Positions 1 through 7,487 of a DNA stretch of 64,000 bases are shown here, piece after piece. The stretch comes from Rugosimonospora acidiphila. GTDB taxonomy: Bacteria > Actinomycetota > Actinomycetes > Mycobacteriales > Micromonosporaceae. Location: positions 62,001 through 126,000 of the forward strand of contig NZ_BAABJQ010000006.1 of the NCBI RefSeq assembly GCF_039543385.1, read 5' to 3'. The translations under genes and the position numbers were made by a program. The notes below the pieces were generated by a model, which was not told the DNA's origin, did not search any database, and was given only the letters and a program-made list of their open reading frames with translations. How positions within the stretch are numbered: position 1 is the stretch's first letter; each line of letters begins with the position of its first letter.

Positions 1-380
1 ATCTTGATGCCCTCGCCGATCAGCATCCGGTACTCGTTCATCTGACCGAGCAGGAAGACCAGGCCGAGGATGAAGGTAAACGTGAACCAGCGGCGCAGCC
101 CGAACACGTTCCCCTTCTCCGCCGCGAACACGCCCATCTGGCAGGTCACCGACGAGGCGACCAGAGCCAGTGTGAAAGGCGTCGCATACGCCAGATCGAG
201 GTGCGGAGTGTGCTCCTTCCACATCCCGTAATCCGCCGCGCGGATGGAGAAGTACATCGCGAACAAGGCCGCGAAGAACATGAGTTCGCTGGAGAGCCAG
301 ACGATCGTTCCGACACTGACCATGTTGGGCCTGGTCAGGGAATGGATCCGGCTCTTCTCAATCGCTGAGGCCGCAGTCAC
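1..380 (-). CDS. ctaE: Cytochrome c oxidase subunit III, 5' part
   Basis: Subunit III of the aa3-type terminal oxidase in the cytoplasmic membrane; it helps stabilise the catalytic core. About 126 codons are visible before the window edge cuts the gene. The product reads as membrane helices, with the family's conserved Glu-bearing helix (WLSSELMFFAALF) near residues 28-40 and the loop QMNEYRML near the cut. The chosen start is GTG at 380. An AATAAT box lies 6 nt upstream and there is no ribosome-binding site, so a leaderless mRNA is likely. Subunits II and IV are encoded 4-6 kb away, as expected for actinobacterial oxidase genes. Identity is confident; the 3' end is unseen. Confidence 0.93.
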   Translation of the reverse strand, partial: MTAASAIEKSRIHSLTRPNMVSVGTIVWLSSELMFFAALFAMYFSIRAADYGMWKEHTPHLDLAYATPFTLALVASSVTCQMGVFAAEKGNVFGLRRWFTFTFILGLVFLLGQMNEYRMLIGEGIK

Positions 381-386
381 GCGGTC

Positions 387-392
387 ATTATT
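387..392 (-). promoter_or_regulatory. -10 box of ctaE
   Basis: AATAAT (5 of 6 to TATAAT), 6 nt before the GTG start of ctaE, consistent with a leaderless transcript. Confidence 0.5.
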
Positions 393-732
393 GCCCCCGA
401 GCAGGAACGGCTCGCGTCCGGGTCGCTCTTGAGCGTGTCGTAACGGGCCGCGTACTCCCGGATCGGCTCTCCGGATCGGGCGGGAATCCTTTTACGGAGG
501 CGGGCCGCCGACCCGCACCCGCCTCGTGGCCGGCCCGCCGAGCGGCGCCCCGCCGCTGCCCCCACTGTCCGCGGGCCCGGCCGCGCTCCCCGCCGCCACC
601 TGGCCCGCGATCGCCTTTGCCACGGACCGACTCCGGCCGCGCTCACCCAATAGTGCGCGCGCTCACCCAATAGGGTGACTGCCCGGCGAGCAGACGGGTC
701 CGGCCGGCCGCCGGGTCACCCGTGGCTGCGGC
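393..732. other. Non-coding divergent region ctaE / receiver gene
   Basis: This very GC-rich spacer separates the divergent ctaE and receiver-protein genes. I find no convincing gene. The only structure is the repeat and palindrome at 638-678, described separately. Confidence 0.5.
638..678. promoter_or_regulatory. Direct repeat plus palindrome, candidate operator
   Basis: CGCTCACCCAATAG occurs twice, about 20 bp apart, near 640-653 and 660-673. The second copy extends into a perfect inverted repeat, TCACCC-AATA-GGGTGA at 663-678. It ends 55 bp before the -10 box of the receiver gene, a plausible site for an activator or repressor. The binding protein is unknown. Confidence 0.4.
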
Positions 733-738
733 TACGAT
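733..738 (+). promoter_or_regulatory. -10 box of receiver gene
   Basis: TACGAT, 7 nt before GTG 746. It decides the start codon, because no ribosome-binding site precedes 746 or the in-frame GTG at 722. Confidence 0.55.
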
Positions 739-745
739 TCAGCCC

Positions 746-1135
746 GTGACGTACACGGTCCTTCTCTACAGCGATGATCCGCAGGTCCGCGATCGGATGC
801 GACAGGCCATCGGGGTCCGGCCGGCCGCCGACCTTCAGGTGGAGTTCGTCGACGCGTCCAGCTACATCGAGTGCCTGACGCTCATCGACACGTACGAGAT
901 CGATCTGGTCGTGCTGGACGGCGAGGCGCAGCCGACCGGCGGCATCGGCATCGCCCGGCAGCTTCGTGACGAACTCGAGAAGTGCCCCCCGATCGCGCTG
1001 GTCATCGCCCGCGCCGCGGACCGTTGGCTGGCCGCCTACGCGGAGGTCGACGCGACGCTGGTCCACCCCCTCGACCCGGTGACCACCGGAGCGACCGTCG
1101 CCGCCCTGCTGCGGGGCCGGGGCTCGTCCCAGTAA
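746..1135 (+). CDS. Atypical response-regulator receiver protein
   Basis: A 129-residue stand-alone receiver-like domain with no output domain. It opens with MTYTVLLYSDDP, which fits the first beta strand and acidic pocket. The presumed phospho-acceptor Asp is in VVLDGEAQP. The usual C-terminal Lys-Pro is replaced by His-Pro (TLVHPLDP), so normal phosphorelay switching is doubtful. An in-frame GTG at 722 would add eight residues, but the -10 box at 733-738 supports 746. The gene ends 51 bp before trpD, on the same strand. Its partner is unknown. Receiver fold is fairly sure; signalling role is inference. Confidence 0.75.
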   Translation: MTYTVLLYSDDPQVRDRMRQAIGVRPAADLQVEFVDASSYIECLTLIDTYEIDLVVLDGEAQPTGGIGIARQLRDELEKCPPIALVIARAADRWLAAYAEVDATLVHPLDPVTTGATVAALLRGRGSSQ

Positions 1136-1186
1136 CCTCCCCCTCGACACCGGAGGCCCACCATTCCCGCGCAGCCCGGCCGCTCG

Positions 1187-2284
1187 ATGGCGGCACCCCA
1201 CTCTCCGGCTCCGCTGGCGAATAGCGGCGGCGGGCGCACCTGGCCGCAGCTCGCCGCGACCCTGCTGCACGGTGACGAACTCTCCAGCGCGGAAACCGCG
1301 TGGGCGATGGGCGAGATCATGGCGGGCGCGGCGACGGCGGTTCAGATCGCCACCTTCGCGGTCGCCCTGCGCGCCAAGGGTGAGACCCCCGGCGAGATCG
1401 CCGGCCTGGTCGAGGCGATGCTCGCCAACGCGACGCTGGTGGACCTGCCCGACGAGGTCCGGGCCGACGCGCTGGACGTGGTCGGCACCGGCGGAGACCG
1501 AGCCCACACCGTGAACATCTCCACCATGGCGGCGCTGGTCGCGGCCGGGGCCGGGGTGCGGGTGGTCAAGCACGGCAACCGGGCGGCCTCCTCCGCCTGC
1601 GGCGCGGCCGACCTGCTCGAGTACCTCGGGGTCCCGCTCGACCTGCCCGCCGCCTCGGTGGCGCGCTGCGTCGATGAGGTGGGCATCGGCTTCTGCTTCG
1701 CCGCCTCGTTCCACCCCGGCATGCGGCACGCCTCAGTGGTGCGCCGGGAGATGGGCGTGCCGACGTTCTTCAACTTTCTGGGGCCGCTGACGAACCCGGC
1801 CCAGCCTCAGGCCGGTCTGGTGGGCTGCGCCGACCCGCGGATGGCGCCGGTGATGGCCGAGGTGTTCGCGGCCCGGGGCAACTCGGTGCTGCTGGTGCGC
1901 GGCGAGGACGGGCTCGACGAGGCGACCACGGCGGCGCCGACCAGGGTCTGGGTGATCAGCGACGGTACCGTCGCCGAGACCGTGGTCGACCCCCTCGACC
2001 TGGGCATCCCCCGGTCCCAGGAGGGTGACCTGCGCGGCGCCGACGCGCCGTACAACGCGGAGGTCACGCGCAAGTTGCTGGCCGGCGAGACCGGCCCGGT
2101 GCGCGACGCGGTGGTGCTGAACGCGGGTGCCGCCCTGGCCGCGCACGCCGGGCCGGGCAGCGATCTCCTCGGGGCGTGGCGCGCCGGCATCGAACGGGCG
2201 AACGCCGCCATCGACTCCGGAGCCGCCGCGGCCGCCCTGGACCGCTGGGTGACGCTGGCGGCCAGCCTGCGCCCGGGCGGCTGA
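1187..2284 (+). CDS. trpD: Anthranilate phosphoribosyltransferase
   Basis: Transfers the phosphoribosyl group of PRPP to anthranilate, the second committed step of tryptophan synthesis, in the cytoplasm. The 365-residue product has family-typical length. It carries the PRPP-binding GTGGD near residue 103, the KHGNRAASSACGAADLLE segment that binds anthranilate and PRPP, and downstream GFCFAASFHPGMRHA and FFNFLGPLTNPA motifs. No other trp gene is adjacent. The neighbourhood (trpD next to ctaE) matches the actinobacterial arrangement rather than a trp operon. The ATG start follows a 51-bp spacer after the receiver gene, so cotranscription is possible. Confidence 0.96.
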   Translation: MAAPHSPAPLANSGGGRTWPQLAATLLHGDELSSAETAWAMGEIMAGAATAVQIATFAVALRAKGETPGEIAGLVEAMLANATLVDLPDEVRADALDVVGTGGDRAHTVNISTMAALVAAGAGVRVVKHGNRAASSACGAADLLEYLGVPLDLPAASVARCVDEVGIGFCFAASFHPGMRHASVVRREMGVPTFFNFLGPLTNPAQPQAGLVGCADPRMAPVMAEVFAARGNSVLLVRGEDGLDEATTAAPTRVWVISDGTVAETVVDPLDLGIPRSQEGDLRGADAPYNAEVTRKLLAGETGPVRDAVVLNAGAALAAHAGPGSDLLGAWRAGIERANAAIDSGAAAAALDRWVTLAASLRPGG

Positions 2285-2420
2285 GCGCCGCACCAGTCAG
2301 CTCGACGGCCCGACCCGGCCCGGCCCCGACCCGCAGGCATAGCGCCGAAGCCGGAGCCGCCCGTGGCGCCCGTATCGGCAATCACGGCCGGAGGGTACTT
2401 GCCAGTAGCCAAGCGCCCGG

Positions 2421-2426
2421 TAGCGT
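2421..2426 (+). promoter_or_regulatory. -10 box of S9 peptidase gene
   Basis: TAGCGT, 7 nt before GTG 2434; no ribosome-binding site. It supports the short start over upstream in-frame codons. Confidence 0.5.
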
Positions 2427-2433
2427 GCCGAAC

Positions 2434-4344
2434 GTGAAGCCAGCCGACATCGCTCTCGCTCCCATTCCCGGTACGCCCTCGCTGCGCCCGGACGGCCGTC
2501 AGGCGGTCCTGGCGGTGCGCCGCCCCGACCTCGACGCCGACGACTACACCAGCCAGCTGTGGCTGGTCGACACCGACGGGGCCGCCCGGCCCCGGCAACT
2601 GACCCACGGCTGGCGCGACGGTGAGCCGTGCTGGTCGCCGGACGGCGAGTGGATCGCCTTCACCCGCTGCGAGCGGGCCGCCGACGGTACCGCCGGCAAG
2701 CCCCAGATCTGGGTACTGCCCACCGCCGGCGGGGACGCCCGGCGGCTCACCGACCACCCGCTGGGGGCCGCAGAACCCTCGTGGAGCCCCGATTCGACCC
2801 GGCTGGCGTATGTGGCCAGGGTGCCTGAGAACGACCGGTACGGCACGGCTGCGGGCATCGGGCCGGAGAAGGAGCCGCCCCGCCGGATCACCCGCCTCAA
2901 GTACCGGCTCGACGGCGTCGGGTTCCTCGACGACCGGCCCGCGCACGTCTGGGTGGTCGACCTCGAGGGGCAGACCCACCAGGTCACCGACGGCGACGCG
3001 GATCACGGCGCGGCGGACTGGAGCCCGTCCGGCGACCTGCTGACGTTCGCCGCGGCCCGGCACGACAACGCCGGCAACGACCTGCGGTTGGACGTCTGGG
3101 TCTGCCGTCCGGACGGGTCCGGGCTGCGCGCGCTCACCTCCGGCGGCCTGGCCGCCGACCAGCCGCGGTTCAGCCCGGACGGCACTGTGATCTGCTTCAC
3201 CGCCAACGATCTGGGCCCGGACGAGCGGCACGGGGTCGCCCGCGCCGAGTCGCTGTGGTCGGTGCCGGTGACCGGCGGGACGCCGACGCGCCTGACCGAT
3301 GAGGCCACCCACCAGTTGGGGCACGGCGCCCGGATCGTGGCCGCCGGCGACGGCGTGCTGTTCCCCGACGAGCACCGGGGATCGGTGCGGCTGCTGCTGG
3401 TGCCGTACGGCGGGGGCGAGCCCCGGGTACTGGTCGACGGTCCCCGGCAGGTCACCGGGGTGGCCCGGGTGGGCGACGTGCTGGTGACCGTGATCGCCGA
3501 CCAGGACAGCTGGGGCGAGTTGGTGACCGGCTCGGGCACCGTGCTGACCGACTTCAGCGGGCCGTTCCGCGACGCCGCCGGGGTCCGGCCGCTGACCGAG
3601 ATCGAGGCGGTGGCTCCGGACGGGTACCCGGTGCACGGCTGGGTGGTCCGGCCGGACGGGCCGGGTCCGCACCCGGTACTGCTGATGATCCACGGCGGCC
3701 CGTTCGCCCAGTACGGCTGGGGCCTGTTCGACGAGGCGCAGGTGTACGCCGGCGCCGGGTACGCGGTGGTGATGGGCAACCCGCGTGGCTCCTCCGGTTA
3801 CGGGCAGGCGCACGGCCAGGCGATCCGCGGCAACGTCGGCGAGGCGTCGGCGGTGGACCTGCTCACCCTGCTGGACGCGGCGCTGGCCGACTCCTCACTG
3901 GATGCGCGGCGGGTAGGCGTGCTGGGCGGCTCCCACGGCGGCTTCATGACCACCTGGATGGCCGGGCACCACGGCGACCGGTTCAAGGCGGCCATCTCGG
4001 AGCGGGCGGTCAACGCCATCGACAGCTTCTCCGGCTCGTCGGACATCGGCTGGTTCTTCGCCGACGACCTGTACGGTCCCGACCCCGAGCGGCAGCGGCA
4101 ACAGAGCCCGCTGACCTACGCCGACGGGATCACCATTCCGACGCTGATCATCCATTCGGAGAGCGACTGGCGCTGCCCGGTCGAGCAGGCGCAGCGGCTG
4201 TACGTGGCCCTGCGCCGGCGCGGCGTGACCACGGAGCTGCTGCTGTTCCCGGGCGAGGGGCACGAGATGTCGCGCGCGGGCCTGCCCTCGCACCGGATCG
4301 CCCGGTTCGAGGCCATCCTCGACTGGTGGTCGCGGCACCTGTGA
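2434..4344 (+). CDS. S9-family prolyl oligopeptidase / acylaminoacyl peptidase
   Basis: A serine peptidase of 636 residues in the S9C (acylaminoacyl-peptidase) style, cleaving short or N-blocked peptides. The N-terminal 390 residues form a beta-propeller with repeated WSPDGxW/RFSPDG-type blades, which gates access to the active site. The C-terminal alpha/beta-hydrolase domain holds the nucleophile in GGSHGGF, an Asp in HSESDWRCP and the His in GEGHEMS. GTG 2434 is chosen because a -10 box lies 7 nt upstream and the protein then starts with a normal propeller N-terminus. No signal peptide, so probably cytoplasmic. It converges on ctaF, with a 14-bp hairpin between them. Confidence 0.93.
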   Translation: MKPADIALAPIPGTPSLRPDGRQAVLAVRRPDLDADDYTSQLWLVDTDGAARPRQLTHGWRDGEPCWSPDGEWIAFTRCERAADGTAGKPQIWVLPTAGGDARRLTDHPLGAAEPSWSPDSTRLAYVARVPENDRYGTAAGIGPEKEPPRRITRLKYRLDGVGFLDDRPAHVWVVDLEGQTHQVTDGDADHGAADWSPSGDLLTFAAARHDNAGNDLRLDVWVCRPDGSGLRALTSGGLAADQPRFSPDGTVICFTANDLGPDERHGVARAESLWSVPVTGGTPTRLTDEATHQLGHGARIVAAGDGVLFPDEHRGSVRLLLVPYGGGEPRVLVDGPRQVTGVARVGDVLVTVIADQDSWGELVTGSGTVLTDFSGPFRDAAGVRPLTEIEAVAPDGYPVHGWVVRPDGPGPHPVLLMIHGGPFAQYGWGLFDEAQVYAGAGYAVVMGNPRGSSGYGQAHGQAIRGNVGEASAVDLLTLLDAALADSSLDARRVGVLGGSHGGFMTTWMAGHHGDRFKAAISERAVNAIDSFSGSSDIGWFFADDLYGPDPERQRQQSPLTYADGITIPTLIIHSESDWRCPVEQAQRLYVALRRRGVTTELLLFPGEGHEMSRAGLPSHRIARFEAILDWWSRHL

Positions 4345-4362
4345 GGCGCCCCTGAACGAGTT

Positions 4363-4392
4363 CGGCGGCAACCCCCGAGGGGGTTGCCGCCG
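4363..4392. terminator. Bidirectional hairpin terminator
   Basis: Perfect inverted repeat with 14-bp arms (CGGCGGCAACCCCC) and a 2-nt centre, between the convergent S9 peptidase and ctaF genes. There is no U-tract, as is common in actinomycetes. Confidence 0.7.
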
Positions 4393-4419
4393 AGTCGATC
4401 GGGCGGGTGGGTGGTGGGC

Positions 4420-4842
4420 CTATTCGGCGGCCCGGCGGGCACCCGTGTAGTACTCGAACAAGAAGCCGCCAGTGGCGACCAGCACCGCGGCGAGGCCGGC
4501 CCCGACCAGCCAGAGCTGCCAGTACACCAGGCCAACGCCGGCGATCATCGCGGCCAGCGCCAGGCCGAACGGCCAGTAGCTGCCCGGGCTGAAGAAGCCA
4601 ACCTCACCGGCGCCGTCGCTGATCTCCGCGTCCTCACGGTCCTCCGGGCGCAGGTCGATGCGCCGCGATACGAACCAGAAGTACCCGGTGCACATCAGGC
4701 ACAGCAGGCCCGACAGGATCAGCGCCACAACGCCGATCCACTCCAGGTGTCCCTCGTAGGAGCGGCTCCAGAATCCGTAAACTGCCGCCACGACGAACAG
4801 GAACACCGAGATCAACCCGAAAAGTTTCCACTCGGTCTTCAT
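4420..4842 (-). CDS. ctaF: Cytochrome c oxidase subunit IV, actinobacterial type
   Basis: A 140-residue membrane protein of the actinobacterial subunit IV family, a small structural subunit of the aa3 oxidase and bcc-aa3 supercomplex. Four hydrophobic stretches are visible: two near residues 8-55 and two near 90-130. A charged loop (RRIDLRPEDREDAE) and the conserved FFSPGSYWPF lie between the pairs. It begins 36 bp after the ctaC stop, so the two form an operon. ctaD, which encodes the catalytic subunit and sits between ctaC and ctaF in streptomycetes, is absent here. Confidence 0.93.
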   Translation of the reverse strand: MKTEWKLFGLISVFLFVVAAVYGFWSRSYEGHLEWIGVVALILSGLLCLMCTGYFWFVSRRIDLRPEDREDAEISDGAGEVGFFSPGSYWPFGLALAAMIAGVGLVYWQLWLVGAGLAAVLVATGGFLFEYYTGARRAAE

Positions 4843-4878
4843 GAGCTTCCCTCGATCCTGATTCCAGCCACCGGGCGC

Positions 4879-5781
4879 CTAGAACGTGCTGCTGGTGCGC
4901 GAGGTGTCGAACGGGTGCGTGGTCACCGCGAGCGGCCCGTTGGGGTCACCGGCCGCCACCAGGGCGTCCGGGGTGCTCATGCCCTGTTTCTTGGCGGCGA
5001 TGAACTTCACGTACTCGGATTCGGGCACGGCGCGCAGCTCGAAGTTCATCTCCGAGTGGTAGGTCCCGCACAGTTCGGCACACCGGCCGACGTACGCACC
5101 CGCCTTCTCGATGGTCACCTCGAACTTGTTCTGCACCCCACCGGGGAAGACGTCGCGCTTGAACAGCAGCTCCGGTACCCAGAACGAGTGGATCACGTCC
5201 TGCGAGTCCTCGAGGAACCGGATCCGCTCATGGGTCGGCACCACCAGCACCGGGACGTAGTCGCTGGCCCCGATCGTCTTGATCACCTGGCCGCTGTTGT
5301 CCTTGGCGTCCGGGTACTCGAACTCCCAGTTCCACTTGAACGCCACCACGTGCACGGTGACATCCGGGTTGGGCCTGATCTTGTCGACGTCAGTCTCGAC
5401 CACCGCGGTGTAGTAGAACAGCACCGAGATCACCAGGAACGGCAGCACCGAGTACAGGATCTCGATCGGCATGTTGTACCGCGTCTGCGGCGGCAGCTCA
5501 TCGCCCCGCTTGCGGTACCGGATGACACACCAGAAGATCAGGCCCCAGACGAAGACGCCCACGCACAGCGCGGCGATCACCGACCCGATCCACAGGTCGA
5601 ACATCTTCTTGGACTGATCGGTGATTCCGTCGACCGGCCAACCGAACCGGAATGCCTGGTCGACCGAACAGCCGGACAGCAGCACGACCGCCGTCGCGGC
5701 CATGGCCCCGAGCCCGATCAACCGGCCCACGGGACCACCACGACGGGTAAAGGGGCGCACCCCCGAACCTTTTGCGACCAC
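4879..5781 (-). CDS. ctaC: Cytochrome c oxidase subunit II (lipoprotein)
   Basis: Subunit II carries the binuclear CuA centre that receives electrons from cytochrome c. The 300-residue form starting at GTG 5781 has AAGGAGG 9 nt upstream; an in-frame ATG at 5838 lacks such a site. The N-terminus is a lipoprotein signal with lipobox LLSGC, followed by two membrane helices (one in MFDLWIGSVIAALCVGVF, one around YSVLPFLVISVLFYY). The periplasmic cupredoxin domain ends with the CuA loop CAELCGTYHSEM. Operon with ctaF; divergent from the cysteine desulfurase gene. Confidence 0.95.
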   Translation of the reverse strand: MVAKGSGVRPFTRRGGPVGRLIGLGAMAATAVVLLSGCSVDQAFRFGWPVDGITDQSKKMFDLWIGSVIAALCVGVFVWGLIFWCVIRYRKRGDELPPQTRYNMPIEILYSVLPFLVISVLFYYTAVVETDVDKIRPNPDVTVHVVAFKWNWEFEYPDAKDNSGQVIKTIGASDYVPVLVVPTHERIRFLEDSQDVIHSFWVPELLFKRDVFPGGVQNKFEVTIEKAGAYVGRCAELCGTYHSEMNFELRAVPESEYVKFIAAKKQGMSTPDALVAAGDPNGPLAVTTHPFDTSRTSSTF

Positions 5782-5908
5782 CTGCTCCTGCCTCCTTAGC
5801 AGCGCCGTACCCGCTGTTCTGGTTCGCATGCACGGCAAAAAGGCGTCACCGACGCGTCGCAGAGTACTCGACCATCAAGCTCCTGCCCGGCACCGGGGTA
5901 CCGCAGGT

Positions 5909-5914
5909 TAACGT
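5909..5914 (+). promoter_or_regulatory. -10 box of cysteine desulfurase gene
   Basis: TAACGT, 6 nt before GTG 5921; no ribosome-binding site. Confidence 0.5.
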
Positions 5915-5920
5915 CGTGGC

Positions 5921-7054
5921 GTGGCTGTCCACACGTATTTCGATGCGGCCGCCGGCCTGCCGCTGCATCCGGTCGCCAGTCAGGCGATGCTCGCCGCTAT
6001 CCAGGACGGCTGGGCCGATCCCGCCAAGCTGTACGGCCAGGGCCGACGCGCCAGGCAACTGCTCGACGCGGCGCGCGGTGCGGTAGCCGAGTCGCTCGGC
6101 GTGCGCGCCGACGAGATCGGGTTCTGCGCCAGCGGTACCGCCGCGGCCCAGGCCGCCCTGGCCGGTGCCCGGGTGGCCCGGCACCGAATCGGAGCCACCG
6201 TCGTACATTCCGCCATCGAGCACTCGGCGGTGCTGCACGGCGCGGCGATCGGCCCGGCCGTCGCGGTGGGTGTCGACCGGCTCGGCCGGGTGGACGCCGA
6301 CGCGTTCTCGGCCGCGGTACGGGCTCCCCAGGTGGCCGTTGCGGCCCTGATCAGCGCGAGCCACGAGGTGGGCACCCTGCAGCCGGTCGAGACGGTGGCG
6401 CGGGCGTGTGCCGCGGCCGGGGTACCGCTGCTGGTGGACGCCGCCCAGTCCGTGGGCCGGGTACCGGTGCCGGCGGGCTGGTCGCTCCTGGCCGCCAGCG
6501 CGCACAAGTGGGGCGGCCCCGCCGGGGTCGGGATCCTGGTGGTGCGCAAGGGAACCCGGTGGGTGCCGCCGTGGCCGGGCGCCGAGCCGGGCGGCCTGGA
6601 TCAGCCGGGCAGCCTCAACCTGCCGGCCGTGGTGGCCGCCGCCGCGTCGCTGAGGGCGGTGTGTGCGATCGCGACCGAGCGGGCGGCGCATCTGTCCGGG
6701 CTGGTCGCGCGGGTCCGCGATCGGGTGACCGCGACCGTGCCGGACGTGGAGGTCGTCGGCGACCCCGTCGACCGCCTGCCACACCTGATGACCTTCTCCT
6801 GCTTGTACGTAGACGGAGAGGCACTCCTCTCCGCCCTGGACCGGGAGGGGTTCGCGGTCTCCTCGGGATCCTCGTGCACCGCCTCGACCCTGCGCCCCAG
6901 CCACGTCCTGGAGGCGATGGGGGTGCTCTCCCACGGCAACGTGCGCCTCTCGCTGACTCCGGAGGCCACCGCCGAGGAGGTGGAGCGGTTCCTCGGCATC
7001 CTGCCGGGACTGGTCGAGCGGCTGCGCTCCGAGGCCGGGGTGGTCGGGCTGTGA
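5921..7054 (+). CDS. Cysteine desulfurase (class V aminotransferase)
   Basis: A PLP enzyme of 377 residues that takes sulfur from cysteine as a protein persulfide and releases alanine. The PLP lysine lies in SAHKWGGPAG near residue 200. The catalytic Cys is in the flexible loop SSGSSCTASTLRPSHVLE near residue 325, and SASHEVGTLQP is the cofactor-binding strand. Its stop overlaps the start of a TusA-family gene by 4 nt. Sulfur is therefore probably handed directly to TusA, for tRNA thiolation, molybdopterin or another thio-cofactor, rather than to an Isc/Suf scaffold. No scaffold gene is nearby. The start is supported by the upstream -10 box. Confidence 0.92.
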   Translation: MAVHTYFDAAAGLPLHPVASQAMLAAIQDGWADPAKLYGQGRRARQLLDAARGAVAESLGVRADEIGFCASGTAAAQAALAGARVARHRIGATVVHSAIEHSAVLHGAAIGPAVAVGVDRLGRVDADAFSAAVRAPQVAVAALISASHEVGTLQPVETVARACAAAGVPLLVDAAQSVGRVPVPAGWSLLAASAHKWGGPAGVGILVVRKGTRWVPPWPGAEPGGLDQPGSLNLPAVVAAAASLRAVCAIATERAAHLSGLVARVRDRVTATVPDVEVVGDPVDRLPHLMTFSCLYVDGEALLSALDREGFAVSSGSSCTASTLRPSHVLEAMGVLSHGNVRLSLTPEATAEEVERFLGILPGLVERLRSEAGVVGL

Positions 7055-7371
7055 CCGGCCCGGAGGGCGGCGTCACCGGCGCGGAGGGCGGCGTCACCGG
7101 CCCGGAGGTTGCGGCGGACCGGCCGGTGGGTGCCACCGGCGCGGGCGGACCGGACATTTTGGACTGTCGCGGGCAGCGCTGCCCGCTGCCGGTAATCAAC
7201 CTGGCCAGACGGGTACCGCACCTGCCGGTCGGCGCCGTCGTGCGGGTACTGGCCGACGACCCGGCCGCCGCCAACGACATCCCGGCCTGGTGCCGGATGC
7301 GCGGCCAGGAATACCTCGGGGCCACGGAAACGGACGGTGCGCCCGCATTTGACGTGCGGATAGTCAGCTGA
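7051..7371 (+). CDS. TusA-family sulfurtransferase
   Basis: A small sulfur carrier of 106 residues. The C-terminal 75 residues form the TusA/SirA fold with the persulfide-carrying Cys in LDCRGQRCPLPVIN near residue 47. GTG 7051 overlaps the preceding stop (GTGA), which indicates translational coupling with the desulfurase. The N-terminal 30 residues are unusual: a tandem heptad TG(P/A)EGGV encoded by a 21-bp direct repeat at 7057-7098, with no counterpart in typical TusA. The short repeat looks like slippage DNA rather than a domain. The sulfur acceptor is not identifiable from context. Confidence 0.88.
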   Translation: MTGPEGGVTGAEGGVTGPEVAADRPVGATGAGGPDILDCRGQRCPLPVINLARRVPHLPVGAVVRVLADDPAAANDIPAWCRMRGQEYLGATETDGAPAFDVRIVS

Positions 7372-7487
7372 CTCACTGCGTTTTCCGGATGGTCATGTGA
7401 CGGTCGCTCCGGATACGCGTAGACGCGTTGCACTTCCCGCGGGATGTACGCCGGCGACGGTCGCCGGGAGCCGCCCGTGGAGGAGAC

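Noticed and set aside
1807..3813. Long minus-strand open frame opposite trpD and the S9 peptidase
   Set aside because: Composition is Arg/Gly/Pro-rich shadow sequence, and the plus strand encodes two clear enzymes.
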